Shown here: piece after piece, positions 9,735-22,228 of the stretch
Numbering within the stretch: position 1 is the first letter of the stretch
How the letters are laid out: every line of letters begins with the position of its first letter
Origin: Cytospora piceicola
Lineage: Eukaryota; Ascomycota; Sordariomycetes; Diaporthales; Cytosporaceae
DNA: 64,000 bases
Direction: 5' to 3'
Assembly (NCBI GenBank): GCA_023375675.1
Contig: JALQBC010000018.1
Span: forward strand, 310,001 to 374,000
Made by a program: the position numbers and the translations under genes
Notes under the pieces: generated by a model
What the model was told of the DNA's origin: nothing
Seen by the model: only the letters and a program-made list of their open reading frames with translations
The model's database searches: none

Positions 9735-12683
9735 TCACTTCTTCACCAGCTTGTACTTCCCACCCACAACCTCCAGCTCCCCGAGCTCCACCTTCTCGGC
9801 CAGGAACTCCTGCAGCTCCTGGTCACTCCAGGGGAAGCCATCCGCGATCAACATCCTCATCATCATGGCCAGCTGCCCCAGCGGCGCCTGTGGCATCGAG
9901 TTCGTCAGCATGCCCACGATGAACTGCCAGTACATGGCCCTCCTCTCGTTCTCCTTTGCGTCCATCGCGCTCGTCGTGCCGGCGCGCTTGACGGCCGCGG
10001 GCTTCCCGCCAGGCTGTGCGCTGTGGTGGTCGTCTTGCATGACAGCGGGTGCGGAAGCCGCCGGGTGGAGTTCCGGACGGGTGAGCGGTTGGTCTCTGCG
10101 CTCGAGGACGACATAAGTATTGGGGTCATTGGGGTACCGGCCGAGGACCTTTTGGGTTTCCCAAAAGTCGAGGGCTTGGAGCACCAGTTCCTCGTCCATC
10201 TGAAGACTGTCTTGGAGCTCCTGCACAGTCCGATGAGCTGGACCGCTGTGGGGGTCAACCTGGGCGTCCTCATCTTCTTGGAAGGAATATATGACAGCGG
10301 CCTCGAAGGTCTTGCAGTCGACGCTGACGGTGCGATCGTCGAGTTCCAGCTCGACTGTGGCCTGGCCGAGCTGGTGCAGCCACGTGAGCTTGCGGGCGGA
10401 CTTGAGGCGTTCGTAGCCCGTCTCGTATTTCTTCTGTTGCTCTTCCACAGCTCGTGGAAGGCTGAATGTCTCCTGCAAGATATTGGGCCAGTACAGGCGC
10501 GACAAGATGCGGGCATTGTAGGGGACTTGGCCTTGCTTCAGTTCGTCTGCATCCAGCTGCTTGCCCGTATCCATATACGTGGGTTGCATGATTGGCGTTC
10601 CAAACGTCCGTGGGGCCTGAGCGGGTTGGCCTAGCTCGACCTTGCGGATCGTGGTGTCGACCTTGCGAGAGTCATAGATGTCCTTGATCATGACCTCGCA
10701 ATTCTGCAGTGCTGATTCGCCAAAGCGCTTCTTCAGTAGGTCGAGCACCTTCTGTTCCTGCGCGAAGTCTGTCTGGGTGGACAGGAGGTTTTCTGCAACA
10801 ATATTTTGGAATTCCTTGATGAAGACATCCTCGGCTCCGAGAGTGTTGATGAGCGTGCCAATGACATCTTCCGACTTGGGACGTTTGTAATTGACACCCG
10901 CGTCCACGGGATCAGGCACCCAATTCATGTCATCCCAGTCGAGGTCTTCTTCGTCCATGTCCATGCGACGTTGTTGGTCTGGGTCATTGAGCAGAAGGGC
11001 AAGCTCGACCAGCTTCCCACTTCTACCTTCGCCGGACGCTGTGTCACTCGGCGCAGATGAAGCCTTTTGAGCTTGCTCCACTTCCTCTGGGCTGGCGAGC
11101 AGGCCGGTGACCACCATACGGACGGCGTCCTCTCGCTGGATGAGATATAGTTGGAGCGAAGGGACCACTCGGCTTAGAAGCACCTTTGAGTGGTCCAAAG
11201 CATGGAATGTGCGGATCATAAAGATGTAGACGCGCAATATGTCTAATGTGGAACGCGCTGGGTGTAGCAGACGCTTCCGCAACGCAGCCGAGAAGGCATT
11301 TGTCAGCTGCCATCGCCTTTCAGGAGTGGTGACGCTGGTCTTCAGATCGTCGAGTGCGCCTTTGCTGGCTGGCCACTGAAGGACAATGTCGAACAGCTCC
11401 GAGATCCTCAACGAGGCAATGCGTCCGATTCCTATCTCTTTCCATTGCTGAACATCCGCGAGAGAGACCACTTGTGGCCTGCGACTAATCTTGTCGACAC
11501 GACTGAGCACTTCTAAGGCCAGACGGGCGAAGCAGTTCTCTACCCAATCGCAGAGGGCTAAAATGCACTGAGATGCCTGTGTGGTGGTCGTGGATCTGTC
11601 TAGCCCATGACTACTTGGGGCTTTGGCCGACGTCTTCCAGACTCGGGCATACGACCCATGGACAAATTCTGTCATTTTCCGATCCATGATCTCCGCAAAC
11701 AAGACCTGAAAGCTCTCATCTGCCAGTCCAACTTGACTCAATGTCTCGAGCAGATGCAGAAGCTGCCCTCGTGAATTATCAGTCTCGACTGTCTCATATC
11801 GTTGCTGCCCAGGGTTTTGCTGCCGCTGTCCCGCCTTGGGTACCTGAAGTGTCTCTTCGATGAGGACCTCCAGGACTACTCGCAGCGAGGGCATGATTGG
11901 CCGGGCCGAAATGGTAATCAGTGCATGTATATCCCTGCGAAAGCGATCCCCTATAACGTCTGCTGTCATTCCTGCATCCCCTGAGTGGTCCGCACGTTCG
12001 ATACCTCGAACGATGAAGGACAGGCAGTGGTAGTACTGTCTCAGGGCAGTCTCCAACGTCTGCACCGCGCCTTGGGCAAGGGCCATGTGGTAGTCGTACA
12101 CGCTCGTCTGACTCAATCTGTTCGAAACTTCCGAGCCAGGCAGAGCAGCCAGTGAAGGAAGCACATTCTGAATGAAGTGACATCTCACTTGGTGCCCATG
12201 CCATGCTAGAATGTCGTAATATTGGCCAACCCCTTGCTGCATCTGTCGCGCCTGGAGGACCAGCTGAAGCGCAGCATCAAACGTGGAATCATCCCCCTGG
12301 GATTGTGATACCGGAGACAGAGCCCCGAACGAGTCTTGGACCGTGATAGAGGATGGCAACTGCAACCTCGAGGTCACAGTGTGCCAAGCACGGTCGAAAT
12401 TCCTTTGGTCATCTGCAGCTTTGACCGCATTCATGCTAACACTGGGACCGAAAGCGGCCTGCTGGGGCATCGAGGGCGGCAGGAGGAAAGAAGATGCTGT
12501 GGTTGTGGATGGAACGCCGAGTGATTCAACATGGTGGCCTCCCAAGGCATGCCCCTGGCCTTTTGATGCCTGGGATGGGGTGGATAGCGGTGTCAGTTGT
12601 GAGTTGTCGGTGTGGAATACAGACTGGAAAACTCGACGTCTCTTCGCCCTCCAATGGGACGCAGGAGCTACCTCGGTAGCCAT
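9735..12683 (-). CDS. APC2: Anaphase-promoting complex subunit 2 (cullin)
   Basis: Apc2 is the cullin scaffold of the APC/C ubiquitin ligase. It pairs with the RING subunit Apc11 to ubiquitinate cyclins and securin in the nucleus. Single 982-aa open reading frame with no intron needed. The N-terminal 90 residues are low-complexity, followed by helical cullin-repeat sequence. A cullin-homology segment occurs at about residues 728-805 (it includes SRLYWPNILQ and an ERLKSARKLTWL stretch). The C-terminal 75 residues (about 907-982, including RRAMYWQFIVGML and GGKYKLVKK at the very end) match the Apc2 winged-helix domain that contacts Apc11. Length fits filamentous-fungal Apc2, which is longer than the 853-aa yeast protein. 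The ATG at 12683 is the first in frame and gives a normal N-terminus. The next confident protein-coding gene is about 9.5 kb away. Confidence 0.93.
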   Translation of the reverse strand: MATEVAPASHWRAKRRRVFQSVFHTDNSQLTPLSTPSQASKGQGHALGGHHVESLGVPSTTTASSFLLPPSMPQQAAFGPSVSMNAVKAADDQRNFDRAWHTVTSRLQLPSSITVQDSFGALSPVSQSQGDDSTFDAALQLVLQARQMQQGVGQYYDILAWHGHQVRCHFIQNVLPSLAALPGSEVSNRLSQTSVYDYHMALAQGAVQTLETALRQYYHCLSFIVRGIERADHSGDAGMTADVIGDRFRRDIHALITISARPIMPSLRVVLEVLIEETLQVPKAGQRQQNPGQQRYETVETDNSRGQLLHLLETLSQVGLADESFQVLFAEIMDRKMTEFVHGSYARVWKTSAKAPSSHGLDRSTTTTQASQCILALCDWVENCFARLALEVLSRVDKISRRPQVVSLADVQQWKEIGIGRIASLRISELFDIVLQWPASKGALDDLKTSVTTPERRWQLTNAFSAALRKRLLHPARSTLDILRVYIFMIRTFHALDHSKVLLSRVVPSLQLYLIQREDAVRMVVTGLLASPEEVEQAQKASSAPSDTASGEGRSGKLVELALLLNDPDQQRRMDMDEEDLDWDDMNWVPDPVDAGVNYKRPKSEDVIGTLINTLGAEDVFIKEFQNIVAENLLSTQTDFAQEQKVLDLLKKRFGESALQNCEVMIKDIYDSRKVDTTIRKVELGQPAQAPRTFGTPIMQPTYMDTGKQLDADELKQGQVPYNARILSRLYWPNILQETFSLPRAVEEQQKKYETGYERLKSARKLTWLHQLGQATVELELDDRTVSVDCKTFEAAVIYSFQEDEDAQVDPHSGPAHRTVQELQDSLQMDEELVLQALDFWETQKVLGRYPNDPNTYVVLERRDQPLTRPELHPAASAPAVMQDDHHSAQPGGKPAAVKRAGTTSAMDAKENERRAMYWQFIVGMLTNSMPQAPLGQLAMMMRMLIADGFPWSDQELQEFLAEKVELGELEVVGGKYKLVKK

Positions 12684-15396
12684 AGCGGGCTAGATGCTTG
12701 GATGGAGGATGGCTACTCTGTTCCACCACAACAGATAAGGAGAGGGGGGGGGGGGTTGAGCAAGAGTCCGAGGCCACGCAGCATTGGGACTCGGTCAGTC
12801 TTCCTCTCCTGCAGTCTCCGCAGTCTCATGCAGAGCAAGGTTTGATTCCTTCTCGTCGTCTTGGGGAAGTACTCGCGATAATTGTGTGACTCAAGGCTGT
12901 TCTTGCCTGGTTGACCAGTCCAGATCAGGTAGGTCTGAGGTCTTCAAGGCATGCATCCCAGTGCCCTCGGTGCAGTCAATCCTGGCATCTCGCGTCTTTT
13001 AGAGTAGTAGCAGTCAATATGGCGTCCGCCGGTGCGTTGTTGGCGTTGAGTGCTGTTGATGTTGAATGTCAATGTCGATATCGATGTCGATGTCGATATC
13101 GATGTCAATGTTGACTGGTTGCTTGGTTGCCCCGTGCGTGCGTCTGTTAGGCGCGGCTTGGCTTGCGTCTCGCACCTGCCGTTGCATTTGCAAATAAGCG
13201 CCGGCGCGCTTGTCGAGCAAAGAGAAAAGAGGAAAGTGGAACTTGTTCGCGGCTGTTGCGCTAATTTCTGCACGGGCCAAATTGTACGTGCTTTGCTCTC
13301 CACAATCAATTGTTGTCTTGTATCAACACCCACTTACAACTTCCAATGTTCCTTCAGCATATGCATCCATATAAGGGCTCACTTCACCCTCTCCCCTGCC
13401 CGAACAACAAAGAAGCCTGTCACTTCCATGATACGGTCCTGGTCATGTCAAACAACTTCCGTCAAACTGAATCTCTGATGGCTTCTAACTGCAAGGGTGC
13501 CCTCGACATAGGTATTTACCTACATATGTGCCTGCTTCAGCCAGTTTTGGTACCTAGGTATTCTTGAGGCAGCATTTTTCCCTTTAATAAAGAGGCAGAA
13601 CTATGACCTTGCTCTGATCTTGCTCTGATCTTGCTCCAACAACCCCTCACCATATGCATCATCTTTCGCTAAAATCTTGCCAATGATCAATGGTGTCAGC
13701 ATCAGCACCTAGTGCTGCAGCATAGCTTGGTTATGGCTGATGTGTCCTCGAACCGCAGTCGGATCATCTCCCCAAAGCCACCTTCTCATCTATCGCATCC
13801 ATGGCCTTGTCTCTGACCGGAGGAGCAATAACCTTTCAGATCGCCAAGAAGTGGCACCTGCTGAGTGGTGTGGCCGTTGAGTCCTGGGCAGATCCCTGCC
13901 TGGACTCGTACCTCTGCAGCTACCTTGATCGACCGTCGAATGAGGGATCCTGGGCCTCCTCATGAGTGAGCAAGTTAGGCATGATCTGCTGCATTTCAAC
14001 CGGGGAGGGCACAGGGTCTGGACTGGATAGCCAAGCAGTTCAACCCATCATCAGTCCCAGGACCATGCCCTTCTAAGGTGCATGTGACCACGGGCACCCC
14101 AAGATCGACAGCTCGACCACCTCTTTGGCACGATCAATGCAGCGGGATTGACTCGTCTGCTCCTAAGGATCACGGGAGTACCACCCGTACTGGCTGAAAA
14201 GCCAGCCTTGGAGGGTATCAGCCAACGGCATCTTGGGGTTTCGTCCTTGGCCCTTGCCACCGGCAAGGGCCTCAACTCACCGGGTATACATGGTCTTTGA
14301 ACACACACCGCACACCGCAACGAAGCATGCAGTTTGACGTTTGACAAACCACTCTGCCGGCTTTACATGCAGTGCAACATCGTGGGAGTGTTCTCAATAT
14401 TTCTCCAAAGAACACAGTAGTACCCAAAGTTAGCGGGCAAATGATCCCGTTTTCCCATGTGCTGCATCTCGTCGGAAACGCGAAGAAAAGGTAGCTATCC
14501 GCGTCAAAGCCAAGAAGCCATGTGACAGAGCCAAGCGAGCCAGGAGATAAGACGCCAATGGCCGACGTGGGCTATGTTGTGATCAGACGCTCAAGGGATG
14601 GCTGTCCTTGATACGTGCCTATGGGCGAAGACTCGTCTGTAACCTTGTCGCCTCTGACGGCGGAAGCGGGAGGATGAAGCCGCCCGTCACCTTGAGAAAG
14701 CAGATGGTCCAAGACTATTGCTCGTTGTGGCACCCCGAACCGGAGAAGTCACCTATTGGCTTCGGCATTTAGGACATGCAGTGTCTGCAGTCGGTGCTTT
14801 TGCGCCATCACGTGCAAGAGGTGATTGTTCTTTCCCCAAGCACCATGTATTCTCGGGTCCATCATTTCTGACGCATGATGTACTGCTGAACTATATGATA
14901 TCAGTATTCCTTGATACTTTCCTGGTGCAAATAAACTGGCTAAGGGAGCCTGATGCTTGGACATAGACACACCCTTCCTAGGAAAACCCTTGTGTGCAGC
15001 GCCAGGGCAGTCCTTGCCTCTGCTTGACCAGGCCCCGCTGCGCTGACCAGCATCCCCGGGTTCTAGCAAGCCATCGACCGCAATCGACGAGCCTGCTATT
15101 TGCGGAATTCTGTTGCCTGGAAGTCTTGTCGTCTTGGCTACAGCTTGAGTTGAAGTGAGCTAGGTTTTGACTGCCCCGTCTGCATGATCGACCACCAGCC
15201 CATACCCGCGATCCTCGAATCCTTTCGCGATCGTTCTGCGGCCCGTCAAAGTGCCTTAGTCTCGCTGTGGTTGCGGGTACGTCCTGTATACCCATCGCGC
15301 GAAGAACTTGAATACGACATAAATAGCCATACCGATGATTGGTGGCCAGACTGACCAACGTGGCTCATAATGGGACTGTCTGGCTCTTCCAATACC
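12684..15396. other. Intergenic region with short repeats, no gene
   Basis: Upstream region of APC2 and beyond. Contains a hexanucleotide-type GATGTC/GATATC tandem run (about 13065-13114), a poly-G run near 12747-12760 and one TACCTAGGTA motif near 13550. No reading frame stands out. Confidence 0.5.
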
Positions 15397-16184
15397 TTAC
15401 CAACAAAACAATGATTTCAGGCTGTCTTTGAGTGACTGGCGTCTGCCAATTGCAACAAACTCGACAATACACAGTATAACGTAAATGAACAAGGTGCTGA
15501 CGACGGATCGTTGGTTTTGAGATGCAGTTTCATAAGCCGAGAGTGGGATCGCAGTTTGGGCCTTTTGACAACCCCACAGATCGTAAGATAGGTACCCGCA
15601 CACGGCAAACTCTCCGTCGTGGTTTTTTGCCAACCCCCCAGGCATAAATAACTCGTCGGGATTGGCGGAAATCTTGGACGCTCGGTTGGTAAACCTTACC
15701 TCGGGTGCTTTGCGGCCCCCGTCGCACAGGAAGCGATCGTTCTCGGATCTTCGGCTGGGCTTTCTAAACAGTACTGTGTCACCGTAGTGCTGCCGCATCG
15801 CAAAACCTGGAGGTGTGCTACGGAGTACAACCGTAGCAGTTGGTTTGCTCTATAGGGCTTGGGGTTGTCCCAACCTTGTCAGATTATTGGCTGTCCAGCG
15901 GCCAATTGCCAACCAAGTACCCGTCGGCTGATGATCATCACCGACCAACAGATTCCCAGCCCAATGACCTGGGACATGCAAGCTTGTGGCAGTCCGTCCG
16001 GTTGGGACGGCGTCTCCACATCCCCCACACCGCCCTGAGGAGACTCGGGATAGAAGATCCGTGGGTCGTGATGGACGGGTTCGAACAGTTGGGGCGCGTC
16101 ATCAGCAGCAGCAGCTTGTGCTATGGCTTTCTGGTGCGAGGCCGTGACATCTGCACGTCGCTTAGAGGGGCTCAAGAACCCGAG
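15397..16184 (-). other. Possible unrecognised gene or relic
   Basis: Two minus-strand stretches read like protein. The upstream one (16184 down to about 15950) is bounded by an in-frame TAG at 16185-16187 that could be an intron acceptor; it includes FEPVHHDPRIFYPESPQG. The second is a 150-codon frame from 15849 to a stop at 15397, again preceded by TATAG. It includes STPPGFAMRQHYGDTVLFRK and, near its end, a hydrophobic stretch STLFIYVILCIVEFVAIG that could be a membrane helix. A GTAAGG inside the frame could be a donor. No ATG-anchored model or family assignment is possible by eye. The plus strand is partly open too, so chance is not excluded. Confidence 0.25.
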
Positions 16185-19100
16185 CTATACGAGTGCCATC
16201 ATCTCCTTCCTTGGCTCTGAGTGGAGCGCCAGCTCGCCCTCACCAAGCCAAGATCAGATGCAGGATATTGCAGCCAGGCTAACAGGTCAGGTTAGATCAG
16301 CCTCAGACCATTACCATATGTAGGTATGTACCAACTTGGAAGGGGGTCTGGAGAGTGTGGTCTGGATATTATCGCAAAGGACCCACTTCCGGACCCGAGA
16401 GATCGTTCCAGCTTTGGGGATACGCAGCTCGTGCGCCTGACCCCTGGATACTCAGGTATACTGTGCACACGGTCTGTGACACAGTCCGCTGTATCCTTGT
16501 AACCTTGTACAGTGCTCAGGGATTTAGGGAACCGAGTGGACAACTTCTCATTGTCAGTCTGGTCAAATTCCACGAGTGGAGGGAACTGATGATATTAATC
16601 CCTGAACAATCCCTGAGCATTGTACCAGTATATACACACATGCTGGGACATAGCAACTGTCTTCAAGGTTGGGAAGTGGAGCCGGTCAACGTCTTTAGCC
16701 GTACATACGTCTACTATGTACTACTACTACAGTATGTATGTGCGCGCTTTTGTGTATGGGGTCTGTTGATGTTCTGGTCAACCTCATCATCTCGGTGACC
16801 ATAATCTTGGCGTCCACATACATCACTACAGTCATAGCCACCGGCTATTGTCAGTGACAATGCTGTTGTTGTAGCTAACGGTCTGGTCCTCGTACTACAC
16901 TAGCAAGGAGTACTATAGGAGGCGTGATTTTCCAAAACAGACGCTCGCAGCGTCCATTATCCGAAACAGGAAGATGCATGCTAACAGGGCTGTAGGCACA
17001 GTAAGCTGTCTCACCATCTCGGGGCAAAGACAGCTAGTCCCAACCGTCAGAACGCCCAAACACACACGCCAAGGTATTTTTTTAGACACAAAAACCCCGC
17101 CACCTACCAGAGCACCCAGGGCCAAAGAGATGGGGAACAGAAGCTCCTCAAGGCTCACTCACGCCCAAGCCATGCCGTCCGGTCCCGAGTCCGTGCCCGG
17201 GTGGAGACAGTCGCCGACGACGAGCTGTGGAGCCCGAAGTGCTGGAGAGCCCTGTGGCATATACGCGATATACATACCTAGGTAGGCAAGTCATGAGGGA
17301 AACGGACCCATCCATCGACAGTGCGAGTGTCACTTCAGGGCAGCGACGGCTACCGGAGGGATAAAGGTACCTACTACAGTGTATGCACAGGGCGTGCCCG
17401 TCAGGGAGACCCTGGGTACACCCCCTACTGGGACTCTCCTTGTTGGTTCAGACCCTTTGGCGCCGGCTCGTCAACTCCCCGGCGAGGTGGATACTCGGAA
17501 GCAGTGGCCGTGCAGGCCGTCCGTCGTCATGCCGTCTGAACGAGCGGCGTTGATTCCGCCGCCGAAAAAGTTAGTGTCAGGCTGACCACACACGGCTCAA
17601 GAGAGTACGAAAACGAAGAAGAAGAAGAAGGAAAAAAACTCAATATGGCGCGCGTTATTTTTGGAAATGTCAGTTGGTTATGATTTTCTCCATGTTGCTT
17701 CTGGCTGCAGCTCTAGCTGCACGCACAAAAGTGGGGAGGAGGGGGGGGGTATGTTGGAAAGGTAGACCCGCCGGTGCGCTTTTGTGGCAGTTAGTCAGTC
17801 AGTCAGTCGTGGTTGTTGGGGAGTGAGTGATCAGAGAATCACCAACCACTCTGCTGCTCTCGGGGTCGCGTGCTATTTTTGTCGCAAGCTGCTGTGTGGT
17901 GTGGGGAGCCGAGCAAGAGGTCTGCCAGTCTGCTTGTACCGCCGCTGCGGGAGGATGCACACGTTGAGTGAGTAGGTATCACCGGCTCCTCCCTCGACCA
18001 CGTGCTTACATACATACAGCATCACCATTAATCATCCTGGTTGGTTTCATATGAGAGAGAAAGGGAAAGAGAAGAAGAAAAACAACCTAACCCAAACCAC
18101 GCGAGGGGACGCGATCCTGCGAATCACAGGCCGGCAATACGTCCGAGATGCAATTTCCACAATTTCTCACATGGCCTGGCCTTACGAGGCAGGCCATGAT
18201 GTGTCCAACGGTAGCGTCATGTCATGAACTTTGCCGGACAGACGATAGACAGACAGACATGGACGACGCCACCTGAGGACTATTTTGGTCTTCACTGCTA
18301 GCGCATGAGAGAGAGGGCTGAACTGTGTAATGTTTTTTGCCCAGGTCCCAACGCCACGGCGAGGCAGGTTCCATGACGAAGCCATCGCGGCCCTGACGAA
18401 TACGTCAGCTCCACGGCGGGCGATGCTATCTCCGATCACTCCTCGCCCCCCCCCCCCTCTAATTTGCCCGAAATCGAATCTTCTATCACACGTTTTGCCC
18501 GCGGGGCCTGACCTGATTAACAATCACTGACAGGGCGCCTATCCCCATACATAGATAGCAACAGCACTGACGTATCCACTCACCTGCCTGGCGGTGGTGG
18601 TGACAAACCCCGGAGACTACACACACCTCGCCGCCGTGGCACCCGGGGCCACGGTTACAAACCAGCCCAGCCCACTTTCTCCGAGTACCCGATCCAGGGA
18701 AAACGAAACTCTCCAGATCTTCAAAAAACAGCCCGGGGCCGGCAGGACCCAGCCCACATGTAACTCCTTCCCGTACCCCTGGGCAGATCTGTGATCTTTC
18801 TGTTTGTCAGCACTGGCCCTCGGGGACCCTTGAAAGGAAAGAAAGAAGAAAAAGGAAGGGCTCTAGAAGGCTCTTGTCTGGTATGACCGAGTGGCTGACC
18901 TAAATTTGGCATGTCCACGTGGGTGGAGGAAGAAAAGAGACAGCCCACTAGGGCACTAGGTCGCACGAGAATTAGGGCGGCCGGCTATGTTTTCCTTATC
19001 CTTCCTCCCCCCCCCCCTCTTCTTTCTCGTCTTAGTCCGAATTGCACGCACGTGGAGCAGGGTTTGCCATGGATTTACGGTGCGGAGGGGAGGGAGAGAG

Positions 19101-20658
19101 AGAGACAGACAGAGACAGAGATACACCCATGGATGTGTTGACTTCCGAATCAGATGCGACAACGGGACCGCCTGATGACGAGAGCCGGGCGTGTTTTACA
19201 GGCCTGACAACATGCGAGGTACTGTGGCATGGCTTGCCTGACGTGAGGCACACCACACGCGCTCTCTCGCTCACTCCCACATGGGCAAAGGGAAATCACA
19301 TCACATCATCAATTGCCATGGGTATGGGTGTGGGTGTGGGTGTGGGTGTGGGTATGTCTGTCTGACCTGACGGAAGCAGCCAGAGAAGAAAAGGTACATA
19401 CGAACCAGGGTAAATAAGCAGGAGATCCTCCCCCCCTCCCCCGGTCCTCACCCCTCTCAAGTCATAGAAGCAAGCGAGGGCAGCAGCCCGTATGTGAAGT
19501 AACCTCAACCACGTGCAGGAGTGATGCAGGTTCCGCATCATGCCCCGTCGGTGTTGAGCGGGAGGATTCGAAACGAGGTGCTCTCCCCTGCCTCCCCCCC
19601 CCCCCCTCTCCTGCAGATAAGCTGCGTGCTGCTTTGATAAGTTCCGGATTGGGTATTTAGTGTTTATCATCGTGACATTATCTGTGAGCAGGGGTGGGCG
19701 ATAGAGCGGAGGGGAGGGGGCAAACCAGACCAGACCAGACCAGACCAGACCAGACCAGACCAGACAAGAAAATAAAGAAAGCAAGGAAGGGCAAAAGAGC
19801 AGAGGAGAAGTAAAACAAAACCAGCACAATGGGGAAACAAACCCTTGGTTGGGTGACATCAAATTGAGATTCGCGATACCGAGCGGAGGGAGGCAGTGGC
19901 CAATCACCTGCTCATTGGAATCAGCAAAACGAAGTCACCATCGAAAAGAAAGAAAAGGTTCAAGGGTGGTTACGTTGCAGGCTGCGGCGTGGGCGTCAGG
20001 CGCGTGTGTGGGCGCGAGTTTGCGATGAGGCGACATGGGGCGGGTGGGTTGTGTCACTCGCTATGTGAGTGGGTGGCAACGAGGGTGCAAGCTTAAAACC
20101 ACGCCGGGTCTTTCGCGCATGTAGGCCAGAGGCACGGCAGGTCATGTATGTATGTATGTATGTATGTATGTATGTACTTAAGTATGTATATATGTATATG
20201 TGTATGTAAGTGCGGGCGCCCGCCGCATACGTATGCATGTACGTTATCTGGCCAACATGCAATGCAGACGGGCGGGCGGACGGGACGAGACAGGACAAGA
20301 CAATAGATACATGACAGACAAGACAGGCAGGGCGTGATAGGGCGTATTGTTGGTGAGGTGCACAGTCAGCCCGGCTGGATCGAGACAGAGTAGATGTAGG
20401 GACCTTTTTGGGGCCAAAAAGAAAAAAGAAAGAAAAGAAAAGAAAAACAAAAACAAAAACAAAAACAAAAACCCCCAGCCAAATGTTAGTTTCCAAATTG
20501 TATGTGTGTGTCTCTCTTGTTTGGGCAATATCTTTCTTCTTCTTCTCCTTCGAGAAGCGCCCGTAGTCGCATTGTGTGTTACGTCGGTGGGACCAACCAA
20601 CCCAACAGAGAATCTACCATGCATGTGTGTGCCGTGATGTGCAGTCTTGGTGGTGGTG

Positions 20659-20694
<36 letters not shown>

Positions 20695-22228
20695 CAGGGG
20701 TTGGCATGTTGGCTGTTGGCTGACATGTCAACTCGCCAAACCTGATCTGGACAGCTAGACGCCCTTCCGCGCCGTGCGGGCGCAGGATACTCCCCCTCCC
20801 CCCCCCCTTCTGCTGGCACAGCAGCACATGAAGAAATTAGACAGTGGGTACGAGCGAGGATGATGCTGGTGCTGATGCTGGTGCTGATGCTGGTGCTGAT
20901 GCTGGTGCTGATGCTGGTGCTGATGCTCTTGCTGATGCTGATGCTGCTGCTGATGCTAATGCATGGAAGGAAAGAAAGCCCCGGAGATGATGATTCGGGG
21001 AGCGCCACGTTTCATGGGAGATGACATATGTAGGTTGGTATTCTGAGGTGTGACGGCCAAGGGGGCCTCAGAGACATCGACGGGGCGGGCTCGCCGGATC
21101 ATGTCCGAGTTCGTTCGTTGGTCGGACTTATCCGGACGTTCTGTTTTTTTCTTTCTTTCTTCCCTGGTGAGACCGTCTTCGTGGTCGGCCCGGGAGCTTT
21201 CTTCCTGCGCCGTCTCAAAAACGCAACGCAACGCGACGCAACGCAACGCAACCCCGCCCGTTTGGATATGCCTCCGCGCCTTCTTAGTCATGGCATTTGC
21301 CTTTGATGGTGGTTCGGCTGTCCATCGAGAGCGGGCCTTCGTCGTCAGGGTCGTCCTCGGTTCCTTGTCGGGCCTGTCTGTGCGAGGTATTTAGAGTTCA
21401 GGCTATGCGGCTGTGGTGGATGTTTTGTGGTGTCGTTGCCAGTGGGTCAGGGGGAAAACAGTATTCTTGGCTCACGATGGGTTCTCAGTCAGGGGTAAAA
21501 CACCTCGAGAAGGTTTTTTAACTTTGACGGGGGGTATATTGTCACAGGTAGCTAATAAATACATGGTAATCGATTCTCCCCAATGCTGTTGGGTGAGGTA
21601 AACGAATAAACAAACAAGAAAACCACACAATAATACAGAAATCCAGCCAACAGGTGAGGCCTGATATCACTCTGCCTTGTCGCGGAACATTAAACTCCGT
21701 TTTCCACCGTCCCTTGGTTGCGCCTCATAGACTCCGTCCCAGAAAAGACATGTAAAACGTGTGTGGTGGGTATGGTGGTAGAGAGTGCTGGTGATGAATG
21801 ACAATGTGCTGGTTTCCCCCCGCGATGTATGTCCCATAAAAATAAAAACTCATATCCATATATCAATAAAAATGACAGGGCCGTTGCCTTCGTAATCCAT
21901 ACCGCGAACATGAGCGTGAGCGCCGTATCTTTCCTCCCCGCCATCACCAACATGCTGCTGATGAGGACCCGGGGGAAAAGTAAGATAGCGAATGGTTTGC
22001 GTAAGATGCGTCGGCGAAGTAGAAGTGAAGCGTGCCCAAACCGGGAAACCCGGTTGGGGAAAATCAAATGCCATCGCTGGTTCCCTCCCCCCTTTGGTAT
22101 CTCGAAATTCCAATGCAAGTCCAATGTGTGTTGTGTCTTTCTCTCTCTATTCTCTCTCTCTCCTTCCTTTCTGGTACTTCTTTCTTTTCTCTCTTTTTTT
22201 TTGTTGTTGTCTTGTTATCCCCTCCCGC
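16185..22228. other. Gene-free, microsatellite-rich region downstream of the Con7-like gene
   Basis: No convincing coding sequence. Purine- or pyrimidine-biased DNA with many mono- to dodecanucleotide repeats and poly-C/poly-G runs (for example near 17740, 18445, 19008, 19595 and 20800). Part may be 3' UTR of the transcription-factor gene at 22229. Confidence 0.5.
19321..21250. repeat. Cluster of simple tandem repeats
   Basis: Within 2 kb: GGTGTG hexamers (19321-19355), CCAGA pentamers, about 8 copies (19725-19765), ATGT tetramers (20144-20176), AAAAAC hexamers (20443-20471), TG dinucleotides (about 20660-20694), a 12-bp GATGCTGGTGCT minisatellite of about 7 copies decaying at its right end (20861-20957), and ACGCA pentamers (21221-21250). 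All are read directly from the sequence. Confidence 0.95.

Noticed and set aside
10023..10634. 203-codon plus-strand frame
   Set aside because: Antisense shadow of APC2 in its cullin-homology region.
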